A stretch of DNA of 64,000 nucleotides, taken from NCBI GenBank assembly GCA_012295275.1, contig CM022672.1, positions 32,945,999-33,009,998 on the forward strand, in the 5' to 3' direction. Made by a program: the position numbers and the translations under genes. Shown one piece after another: positions 54,074-64,000 of the stretch. Within the stretch, counting starts at the first letter, position 1, and each line of letters begins with the position of its first letter. The notes below the pieces were generated by a model. The model had not been told where the DNA came from. It saw nothing but the letters and a program-made list of their open reading frames with translations, and made no database searches. This DNA is from Chrysomallon squamiferum. Its lineage: Eukaryota; Mollusca; Gastropoda; Neomphalida; Peltospiridae.

Positions 54074-57000
54074 TATGTTTTACAAAGATAAAAATACAAA
54101 ATGGAATAAACAAAACATCATAAAGAAATAATTAAAAAAATAAATTAAATAATTTTGTGAATTTTATAATCTATATACTTTCTATCATAATATATTACAC
54201 TTTAATTAATACTTTATAATGTAAGTTTCATCCTGTTTTGTAATTTTGTAATACTCTTAATTTTATATAACATTATGATAGATTATAAAATTCAAACAAA
54301 TAAGTCACTTATTTTTTAAAAATTTCTTCTTGTATTAATTCAAAGAAAACAAATACACCAGTACATTTAATTTACTATAACAAACATTCAAAACAAGACA
54401 AAAACTAGAACATAAAGTATTAATTAAAATGTAATACTGCTATTATTATTGTGACAGAACATTATACAGATTATAAAATCCACAAAAGGATTTAATTAAT
54501 TTATTTTTCGTCCCCTATTAAAAAAAAAACATTAAAAAATACCAATACAATTTACTTACCATGATAAAAAAAAAAAAAATAGAGTATAAAATATAATTAA
54601 GTATCTAAACTTGTACTGCTTATATACAACTGAGATCAGTAACTATGTGATAACTGAGTTCAGTGTTATTAATTAACTGTCAAAAATGAATCCAGGTTAT
54701 CAAGGATATGAAAATAAAAAAAAAGAGATAAGTTACCATTTTAGGACTGAATGATTTGCCAGCTAGAAGTTCTCCTACAAACACTAGTTTGCTTGGCTCC
54801 GACTTTCTTACAAGTTTCTGCCGAATTCCATCAACTGCGACCAGGTAGTCATCCTTGAAACTTGAAATAAAACACATTGAAACATTTTAGTAATAATAAC
54901 AGTGATATATATGTATATATATATATTTATATATATACAGATAGATAGATATAAATAGATATATATAGATATATATATATATTAAGATAAAAGTAAAACC
55001 TTTTAATAATAACAATAATGATGATGATGATATATATATCTACATGGTGGTCCAAAGTAGGTTGTCAGCATTACATTAAAATAATTATAGTCATAAAATT
55101 TTAAATAATATAGCACAAATATATATTATTACAATGAACACCATTGTAATAATATAACCCTAACCCACATACTGTCCACCTACTTTTGGAACACCCTGTA
55201 CATACACACACACATACACACACATGTATGTATGTACATACATAAATATAAATATAAATATATACACACATAAATATAAATTAAAATTTTAATTGAATTG
55301 ATATAACTTTATTCTTGAATGTATGAAAAAACAACAATAAAAAAAAAATAATAAATAAATAAAAAAAAGAAATCCATATGAAAATTTATCTCATACAAAC
55401 ACACACAAACATCACTCTCAAATATAAATTTTATAAAAAAAAACAACAAACTAACAGAAATATAAATGATGAATGAGTCTAAAGAAGAAGAAGAAGAAAA
55501 AAACATTGAGAAGAAACTTACACATCAAGTTTTTTCCCACTCTGGATCCACTGTTTGAGAAGGTATTCGTAATAACTATCTCCCCTGGCTCCAAGAGTTA
55601 TGGTTCCTGTTGGACGGAACTGACCACTCAAAGCGTTGATGAAGATTGGTACAAGTCCCATGTTTTTGGGTTGGTCATGCACTTGCATGGATACTGCATG
55701 TACCACTTTCTGTAAAAAAAAAAAAAAATTTAAACAATTGCTTGATGTTGTTAATTGTAGAATTTAACAAGAATGTAATAGCAATAAATAATGAATACTC
55801 ATGAATGTGAACAAATGTGAACAAACACAGATAAACACACCAAATACAAATCTCACATATACATAATATATTTAAGTAAACAAAAAATAATTACTTTAAC
55901 CCACTTTCTCTAATAAATATATTAGACAGAGAGATTTCATAAATATACCTGAACAATCACCGTAAATTTCATTTACGTTTAAAAATTTATTATTTTTACC
56001 TCAAGTTTTATAAATATACCTGAACAATCATGTAAACTTCATTTATATTTAAAAATGTATTATTTAAACCGCAAATTTCATAAATATACCTTAGCAATCC
56101 ATGTAAATTTCATTTACATTTAAAAATGAATGATTTTAACCTAAAATTTTATAAATATACCTGAACAATCATGTAAACTTCATTTAAGTTTAAAAATTTA
56201 TTATTTTAACCCCAAATTATATATATATATATATAGATATACACACCTGAACAATGTAGATAAACATTATTTACATTTAAAGAATTTATGATGATTTTTA
56301 CCTCAAATTATTCTAGATTATACCTGAACAATGCAGGCAAACTTTATTTAAGTTTCAAAAATTTATGATTTTAGTCTCAAATTTCATAAATTATTTTACC
56401 TATATTTTAAATATATTTAACAATATAGGTAAACATTATTTACATTTAAAAAATTTATGACAATTTTTACCTCAAATTTTCTAGATTATACCTAAACACT
56501 CCAGGCAAACTTTATGTAACATTTAAAGAATTTACAATGACTTTACTTCAAATTTGTTTTCTCCAGCGACTCGACTAAGATCTCTGAACTCCAGCTGCAA
56601 CGTTGTCACCTCTGATGTGCTGCTGTCGGGTCCCCAGGATGGGGCGTGGGCGTAGCCAGTCTGCAGGTTCACGTCTGAGTAGGGGATTTTCGAAGGAGAG
56701 TTGAAACAAGGAAGCAGTCGGTTTCCCAACTCTATCTGAAAAAAACAATTTTTAAAATTCTAACTGAAAATGTTTTAAGTATTTCCACCATAGTGAATTT
56801 TATATTATTATTTAAAATAATAATTTGTAAACAGATTAAAAGTTTGTGTAATCTCGTGAACCATGAAAACAGAAATGATTTTAATAAAAAAATGAACACA
56901 CCCAGATTTTAATCTCTAAAATTATTTTTAAAGTCCCAAATTGTTAAGTAGATTCTAAAATTTCAAACATGGATGGAATCTTAAGTATTTCTTTTGTCCT

Positions 57001-58138
57001 TGTCAGTTTTAAGCTACCAAAATTAAACTACAATTATAATATTCAAGCAGTTCTAATCTCTCTGTTTATCTCATCTGCTGTTGAAATAAATATTTAAATT
57101 TTGTTGAAATCCTGTGATTAAAACTTAATAACTGTTCAAATTTAATATTTAAAAAAGAAAAAAAAGAAAAAAAATATATAATTAAAAAATCGTTGTTATG
57201 AATTAACGGAACAGCAAATTAAGTTGTATGAATACATGATTGTTTAATAAAATTAACAAAGATTTAAATTAACAATTATTTTAATGTTAAAAATAACCTA
57301 CAGCTCTCTTTTTGAATATTTCATCACCAGTGTGATGGTTATATGAATAAACGGCTGTTTAAAATTAACAATTATTTTAATGTTAAAAATAACCTACAGC
57401 TCTCTTTTTGATTATTTCATCACCACTTAGATAAGTATTTGAAAACATGGCTGTTTAAAATAAACAAAAATTTTAATTAGGAATTATTTTTAATGTTAAA
57501 AATAACCTACAGCTTTCTCTTTAAATACTTCATCACCACTCAGATGGTAGGTGCTTAGCAACCCTCCAAGAACCCGAATTGTGATTTCAAACAAGTTCAC
57601 GTCTTTGTTTATATCAAACGTTAATTTGCTAGCAACCCACTCGCGAGCTTCATCAAACTCTGAAATTAAAAAAAATGATTTCTTCAATCACTGCATGCAA
57701 ACATATACAAAACTTCACCTGAAATCAATTTACTTTTCTTTAATAGTAAAACAAAGATAAAAAAAAAAAGTTCTCACGTTAATCTTTAATGGTTTTATTA
57801 TTAATGTTTTCTTAATGAATAATATTTAAGTAAACTGCTTGTAATGGTGAATTATTTGATCAGACGAAGTGTGTGATTGAGTAACATGTACTAACATTCT
57901 GTTCTGTTAATTACCTGTATACAATTTAAACGTAAATCTGCACAGCAGTTTCTTGTTAAAAACTGCTGTTAAATGTATTTATGTGTTTGGACCAGTGAAA
58001 TAAAATAGAAGACAAATTTTTAAATATTAAAGGTGTTTACTTAATATTTAATTTGGCAGACAGAATGCACATACATTTATTGTTATATATCAATTTTACT
58101 TTAAAAGTGTTTACATAATATTTAATTTGGAAGATCAC

Positions 58139-58177
<39 letters not shown>

Positions 58178-58898
58178 AACTTTAGATTAAATGTGTATAC
58201 ATCCACAAATATACATTCTTATATCATGCTTTAAATTAATAAATGTATCAGAAAGATATATCAACTTTACTTTAAATGTGTTTATGTAACATTTAAAGTG
58301 GTAGATTTGGTACACACACACACACTTATCAACTTTAGAATTAAATGTGTATACATCAAGAAATATACTCTTTTTTAACATGCAAAAACATGTCAGAAAA
58401 ATATATCAACTTTACTTTAAATGTGATTACATAACATTTAATTTGGTAAATTTGGTCCACACACACACACACACCAACTTTAGAATTAAATGTGTATACA
58501 TCAAGAAGTATACTCTTTTTTAACACACTTTAGGTGCATAAACGTATAAAAAAAACAAATTTTTCAAAACAAAACTGCACAAACCTTTCTTAAGACCCAT
58601 GACTATCATTGTGTCGAGGGAGTCAATCAGGGTGAGACCAACTCCAAACCATTCTGTGTAGGATTTGCTCACTGGGTGAAAATCATCGTGGCCCCAGGCA
58701 TGTTTTTTATAGGCTTTCCACGCATGAAGAAAAGCTTTTACTATCAGCCTCTGCTTCTTTGTTTGATTCTGAGCTGATGTGAAGAAGACAAAAAAGAAGA
58801 GAAAGAATAAGAATAACAATAACAATAATAATACCAATACCAGTAACAACAACACCAATACCAATATCAACAATAATAATAATACCAATTTCAACAAC

Positions 58899-58933
<35 letters not shown>

Positions 58934-59991
58934 TAACACCAATAATGATAACAATCACAATAACAATAACACCAACAAAAAAAATATCATTTATAGATAA
59001 AGCATTCAGTTTCAGTTAAAATTATAAAAATATAGCAAAATATAAAATAATTATAATAGTAATAAAGAAATTATAAGAAATACTTAATGACATTTTAATT
59101 CTTTTTTTTATTTTACATTTGTCGATCTATTTTTGAGTAAAAACAAGAAAATTAAAGCACTTACCATTGAAATAATCATATCTATTTTTATCTAGTACTA
59201 CCACTTCTTGTTTAAAGCACTTACCATTGAAATAATCATATCTATTTGTATCTAGTACTACCACTTCTTGTTTAAAGCACTTACCATTGAAATAGTCATA
59301 TCTATTTGTATCTTCACTTCTTGTTTAAAGCACTTACCATTGAAATAGAAATCTAAATAATCTAGTTACCAATCTTGTTTAAAATACACCATTGAAAATC
59401 ATATCTATTTGTATCTAGTAAACCACTTCTTGTTTAAAACTTACCCATTGAAATAGTCATATCTATTTGTATCTAAATATCAGATTTTCTGCTTTTTCTT
59501 CAATGAAGAAATGAAATAGATATATTACAATATATAACATATTTATTTAAAATAACAAGCACTGAAATTGTAATTTTCTTCGTTACATAAAACATACAAA
59601 AAAATATCAGATTTTAAAATAACAATGAAGAAATGAAAATGAGACATATTACATAAATAAAAGTATATATTATTGTAAGAAACATACAAAAATAAAATGT
59701 TTTTGCATTTTCTATTCCTAAATAGTTATGACATATTACAGCATATATATCACAAATACCATTTGTTAAACAACATAAAATAGCATAAATAGAAAAAACA
59801 CCCCCCCAAAAAAAAGAAGAAGAAAATAATATACATTACACCTAACATTATTTAAATACAAATTTAAAATAACAAGGAATGAATTAAAATGATGTATATA
59901 TTAGATGCAACATATTGTTTTATGCTTTATCAATAATATCAGACAAGATTACGTTTAACTATATCCGTATGAATAACAGAATCCACACACA

Positions 59992-60034
<43 letters not shown>

Positions 60035-60183
60035 ACACAGAGACACAGACACACACACACATGTAAGCAATTACATACCAGCTGTATGCCAACATTGGAT
60101 TTATCGTCTTCTGCATGAACTGGCTCTGTTACCAACTCTTTGGTCGTTTTAAATCTCATTCTGTCTTTAGCTTTAACCTTTTT
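52445..60183 (-). CDS. MAN1B1: MAN1B1, ER alpha-1,2-mannosidase (GH47), 5' partial
   Basis: This enzyme trims the middle-branch mannose of Man9GlcNAc2 in the ER/early Golgi and marks misfolded glycoproteins for degradation. Exons (minus): 60079-60183, 58585-58768, 57511-57659, 56547-56735, 55522-55709, 54737-54860, 53602-53796, 52445-52777. Borders are GT-AG (one GTTTGT donor) and phases agree, giving 488 residues. Conserved blocks: [90 protein letters not shown] with a later TCYE (the usual disulphide pair), [45 protein letters not shown] and the end FNSEGHPLP. The calcium-ligand Thr of the usual FNTEAHP is Ser here. The first exon seen ([10 protein letters not shown]...) belongs to the variable stem. 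The cytosolic and membrane-anchor exons were not found up to 64000. An alternative acceptor at 58773 adds five bases to the second exon. Confidence 0.95.
52780..53165. repeat. A-rich intronic tract with (AAAT)n and (TTAA)n
   Basis: The last MAN1B1 intron holds poly-A runs, a duplicated 'agtgaccacaaaatg' segment (about 52870 and 52950), (AAAT)n at 53101-53143 and (TTAA)n to 53167. Confidence 0.8.
53850..54070. repeat. (GT)n and (TA)n microsatellites
   Basis: Two GT tracts (about 53855-53885 and 53910-53931) and an uninterrupted TA tract (about 54033-54068) in a MAN1B1 intron. Confidence 0.9.
55930..56546 (-). repeat. Tandem array, about 70-bp unit, derived from an exon-intron junction
   Basis: About eight diverged units run through the intron up to the exon end at 56547. 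On the minus strand several units read 'aaatttgaggtaaaaatt', matching the true junction AAATTTGAA|GTAAAGTCATT and the bases after it. The array therefore copies the 5' splice site region, and some copies are better donors than the original. Confidence 0.65.
57302..57354 (-). pseudogene. Exon-like 53-nt cassette, MAN1B1 copy 3
   Basis: Bounded by an acceptor-like 'aattttaaacag' and the donor GCT|GTAGGTTA, and open in the gene's frame. Its 3' part encodes [10 protein letters not shown], against [10 protein letters not shown] in the real exon 57511-57659. It has the same start phase (1) and end phase (0) as that exon. It lies about 150 bp further down the intron. Confidence 0.5.
57398..57450 (-). 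pseudogene. Exon-like 53-nt cassette, MAN1B1 copy 2
   Basis: The acceptor-like 'tttgtttattttaaacag' precedes 53 nt that stay open and encode [13 protein letters not shown], against [14 protein letters not shown] in the real exon, ending at the same donor GCT|GTAGGTTATTTTTAAC. It is either a partial duplication of the exon end or an alternative exon. Confidence 0.55.
58020..58530. repeat. Tandem array with internal CA tracts
   Basis: Three to four units of roughly 130-180 bp share 'atcaactttactttaaa', 'gt(t/a)tacataa(t/c)atttaatttgg', a (CA)n run and 'accaactttagaattaaatgtgtata'. They are intronic to MAN1B1. Confidence 0.75.
58800..58985. repeat. AAC/AAT trinucleotide tract
   Basis: Imperfect AAC, AAT and ACC triplets lie immediately upstream (in the transcript) of the exon 58585-58768. 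The Asn-rich and Leu-rich frames over it are artefacts. Confidence 0.9.
59151..59475 (-). repeat. 60-bp tandem array, each unit with a splice-donor motif
   Basis: Five to six units, the first two exactly 60 bp apart. On the minus strand a unit reads through 'agatatgattatttcaatg' into GTAAGTGC, a near-consensus 5' splice site. Intact units keep one frame open and encode [17 protein letters not shown]. Later units have deletions. It lies in the MAN1B1 intron between exons 60079-60183 and 58585-58768. Confidence 0.75.
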
Positions 60184-60206
60184 CTTAAAAATAAAATAAA
60201 ATAAAA

Positions 60207-60262
<56 letters not shown>
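59986..60262. repeat. (CA)n and (AAAT)n microsatellites flanking a MAN1B1 exon
   Basis: (CA)n at about 59986-60062 lies 17 bp from exon 60079-60183 on its intron side. (AAAT)n at about 60188-60262 lies immediately upstream of its acceptor. Confidence 0.9.
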
Positions 60263-63200
60263 AATAATAATACCCTTTTATTCCCTTAAAAAACTAGTAC
60301 TAATTTATTTTTCTTAAGACAAATGGTTACATTTTTGGCTCTTTTTTTTTTTTAATATTATAGTATCCCATTCTAGGAACTGCTCCAACCCAAACCAACA
60401 TATCTGGGGTTGATCCTAGACACATATTCCTATAAAATAATAGAAAGAAATTAATATTTGTTTTTCATTCATTTTTGAAACAACAGAATATCATATAACT
60501 GGTATATGAAAAGAATAGTTAATTTTTGTAAGATTTTCTTTCTGTCATTTTATAGTGTTTATTTTTAATATGTATGTATGTATGTATGTATATATATATA
60601 TATATTTCAAATTTGGAAACTCTAGCATAAATAGTTTTCATGCAACATCTCCCCACCCCCTAAAAACGGTGATAAAAATAAAATAAAATGAAATTCTATA
60701 AACCATATTTCCACTTATTATGGCTATATGGATGATGTAATCTGTGCATTTAGACTTCATTTTGTAAAAAAATAACAATGACCTGCAACATTTATCTAAA
60801 TTAGTGATTTTTTTATGTATATTTCCTAAAACAGTTATATAAATTAAAATTTTTTTTTTTTTTTTTTTTGCCTGTTATGTCCCCTTAAAAAACAATAAAA
60901 ACAAAATTGTACAAGTCTGTTTATTATTAATCTTCTTAAAAATAATAAAAATAAGATTATGCCAATCAGTAATACACACACAGAAGTATAAAGCAGACAA
61001 AACATACAAATATCTGTGAAAAGGAAGGAACTAAATTGTTTTAACAGATATTTTTAATTCAGTTTATGAATTTTGAAGTCTTAATAAACCTACAGCTAAT
61101 AATGACTACCATAATGAGAAGCAAGACCATTTGTCACCCTTTAGTGAGCAAAAATTAGCAGCAAGTAATAGTTAATAGGTACCTTCCCATATTCAGTAGT
61201 TCTTTGATTTTATCAGAAGAAAAATACCACCAGTTTTGACCAATCAAATTTTAATTTTTTTTTAATTTCTTTTCATGTTTTGGAGGTTGGTGTGAGCTTG
61301 TATTATTGGCAGCAAGTTGAAATTGATGGAGGGTTTGGTGTGCAAATGTAATTCAGTGTGTTTTAATTTACTCTGTATGTGTATGTATGTGTGTGAGTAT
61401 TTGTTGCATGCATTTTGAGTGTGCATGTTCACGTGTTTGTGCATGCCAACACATTTGAAAACAAACCAAATGATGATTAAAATTATCGATTTACGAATTC
61501 AGTAAAAATGAACAATAGCTCTTATTGTGGTTTTCGTGTTAAATAAAAAAATGTATCGATATTGATTTATGATTGCAAGCTTATGTAATAAAGAACATAT
61601 GTGTTAGGTTATACATGTAGGTAAATCATTTCTGCAGGCTGTGTCGGTGCTCTCTAATCATTACACATATATAAATGCTTATTTTTTCAAGGCTGTTATT
61701 GAATTAAATATCACATCTTATTTCCCAAGAGCCAGTATTAAACAAAATAAGAAATTAAATATGCAAAAAAAAGAATAGATAAACAGAAATGCACAGACAC
61801 ATACGATGATACACATATATATACAATTTTTTTTTATATAAATATATTTATATACATACAAACATAAAGAGAGAAAAACCATTCTTTTTTTACTGATAGC
61901 CTAAAATATAACACACACACCCACAAAAACACACAGAGATACATAAAAACATACATATGGAAATACATACATACACAAACAAAAAATATAAACCTACATA
62001 CACATACAGAAGAAAAAAAAAACACCTATAAACTATATTTTTTCAAATTTGTTGTCTTGCATGATCAAAGGACAAAAGAAAAATTCTGCTTAATCATTCA
62101 CCGAGTTAATTTCTATAAAACTAATCTAAAATTAAATGTTATAAATAGAGACAACAGACATGTTTTGGGTGCACCCACACACACACACATAACACAGATA
62201 GAGAGAGATAAAGATGAAAAGACTGAGAACTGATAGACAGGTAACTAGATGAATCTAGTGTTAATCAGACTATACATTTTTTTTATACAACTTTATATAA
62301 AAACTGTGAATTAGCGTTAGAGAATGTTATGTCCTTTGAAAGACCAATTTGTAGCAGAAAACAGTTTAAACAGCCCAGAAGGGATTCACTGTATGAACCA
62401 TCCACAACAAAACTCCTAAAATATTGGGATATTTATATACCTGGACACAAACAACTTCTTAGTATTTTTATTATTTTTATTATTATTATTATTTTTTTTT
62501 TTTTTTTCTTAATGAAAACCTATAGTTTTGTATCTGCAGATCCTGGAATGTATGGTCTTAGTAAAGTGTTAATGAATCTACTGAATGAGAGAATTACCAT
62601 GGCAACAACAGATAAAATTCACAGGTGTTATAAACTGTTACATTTAACACTGTACTCTTAATGGTAATTATTTTTCTAAATTCTCGTGTACACGTAACTA
62701 TCATTCTATGTAAAACGAAGAAGGACTTTTTTTTTTCTTTTTTTTTTTCTGATTTTTATTTTCTGTTGTTGCTTCTATGTAAAAGCTAGGTTCTTCATTT
62801 AACCTACAAGCAATGATGTATAAATGAATAAATGAAATGTTATAAATATCTGAAATCATTTTTATATTGACGGTCATAATTAAATATAGGAATCATTTAT
62901 ATCAAAATGGATGGTTTGGAAAATGTTTAAGATTTTGGAATATAAGTATCCAGCCTAATAATAGGATCTAAATTCAAATACGATTTCCATTTACATTTCC
63001 ATATATACAGTTATATGAAAGGTCTGCAGTGTCTTCTTTTTAATATGATAATTTTTAAAATTTTGCTCATAAAATAAAGTTTTTGCATGCAAAGCAATCA
63101 GAAGACTGTAAGATATCACCATGTCTGCTGCTTAGAAAAATGTTTCTGATTAGAAAAATCTTCAGATTTTGGATACAAGATCCTCTATCTGTGTCTGTTT

Positions 63201-63443
63201 ATATATCTATATATATCTATATATATAGATATAGATTTATAATGTTTGGCAAGTTTTCTAACTTCATCAAAGACCACGTCATGTATGTTATTATGCTATT
63301 AAATACTTAATAAATAGCCTGAAGAGTGCCAGCTGTTATTTATCTTTTCTATAAACTTTTAGTTAATAATGTGTGCATTTTATTTGTGGTGATATCACAA
63401 TGTAAAGTATCTGTCAGATCTGTCAGATTTCAGAATTTCCAAT

Positions 63444-63479
<36 letters not shown>

Positions 63480-64000
63480 TTTTATATAGAATCATCAAAG
63501 ACAAAGTTATGTATTTTATTATGCTATTAAATTGCTTGAAGCTAACTAATTAAAAACCCTGAAGAGCATCAGCTCTTATTTATCTTTTCTAAAAACATTT
63601 TATTAATAATTTATTAAAATGTGTGCTTTTCATTCATAGCGAGTTCAGAATGTAAAATATCTGTAAGACAGAAGGTCCTCATAACAGATTCTGTTGGATT
63701 TCAAATCAAACTTTCTTGGTCGTACATTTATTTTTCATTCTAGCCAATACTCCAGTCTACATGTGCACACAATATTTATTAATAACCCACAATTGATTCT
63801 TTTGAGCATTTTTTTAAACCTAGAAAAATATTTCCTGTGGTTTCTCTCAATACCTTTTTCACTACATCAGTTCAACACTGCACATGTAAAAACACTATTC
63901 CAACAAGTTTATATATTGGTAATTTATTTTAAAGCTATTAGCCTATTAAAACATTATTTATTTATATAAATAAGAGTCAAGGTTTGTCCTTTAGTTTATC
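60263..64000. other. AT-rich upstream interval, no exon identified
   Basis: This should contain, or lead to, the missing 5' exons of MAN1B1. I see no block with a convincing membrane-anchor frame. It contains poly-T (60850-60870), (GT)n at 63446-63478 and a loose duplication in which 'gtcatgtatgttattatgctattaaat' at about 63278 resembles about 63508. Short frames here look random. Confidence 0.5.

Noticed and set aside
60355-60430. Short minus-strand frame after 'ttattttatag' resembling a protein fragment
   Set aside because: The frame is short, its family uncertain, and no neighbouring exon fits MAN1B1. Could be a repeat fragment; not supported as an exon.
62329-62661. 110-codon plus-strand frame
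   Set aside because: It runs through an (ATT)n/poly-T tract, has no homology I recognise and has AT-driven composition.

Overview
The window is animal nuclear DNA. It is very AT-rich, has spliced genes with GT-AG introns, and is full of microsatellites. I infer an invertebrate, possibly a lophotrochozoan such as a mollusc, but the sequence does not fix the phylum. I did not recognise the tRNA-derived SINE typical of octopus and squid.

There are three well-supported protein genes. (1) A neuronal-calcium-sensor gene of the NCS-1/frequenin type runs on the minus strand from 21595 to 3268. Its seven coding exons join in phase to a 189-residue protein. A 249-codon single-exon gene of unknown function (13982 to 13233, minus) is nested in its third intron. 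(2) HSPA5 (BiP/GRP78) lies on the plus strand, with coding exons from 41210 to 45213, a signal peptide and a C-terminal HDEL. As written, it carries a one-base frameshift in its second coding exon. (3) The catalytic part of MAN1B1 (ER mannosyl-oligosaccharide 1,2-alpha-mannosidase, GH47) lies on the minus strand, from 60183 to 52445, in eight exons. Its 5' exons (cytosolic tail and membrane anchor) were not found. HSPA5 and MAN1B1 both work in ER protein quality control.

The most unusual region is 31.2-39.9 kb. It has no convincing protein-coding exon. On the minus strand it holds a series of box C/D snoRNAs with good C and D boxes and terminal stems, separated by short candidate exons. Several match families that in vertebrates sit together in the introns of GAS5: SNORD79, SNORD76, SNORD80, a SNORD77-like copy, SNORD81, SNORD47 and SNORD74. 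I read this as an invertebrate GAS5-type snoRNA host gene with local amplification of SNORD80, SNORD74 and SNORD47. Two further snoRNAs share a guide that I could not assign to a human family. The host gene and HSPA5 are divergent and share a promoter interval of a few hundred bases. That interval carries CCAAT boxes, an ERSE-like element, an ETS site and an E-box.

Other stretches: 1-3267 is AT-rich with tandem repeats. 20.8-23.8 kb is a duplicated block around the frequenin promoter; the second copy lacks exon 1. 24.2-25.4 kb (plus) holds unrecognised coding-like segments with frame breaks. 45.2-52.4 kb and 60.2-64 kb are AT-rich DNA with microsatellites and no supported gene. Three MAN1B1 introns contain tandem duplications that repeat exon-intron junctions or donor-like motifs, including two 53-nt exon-like cassettes.
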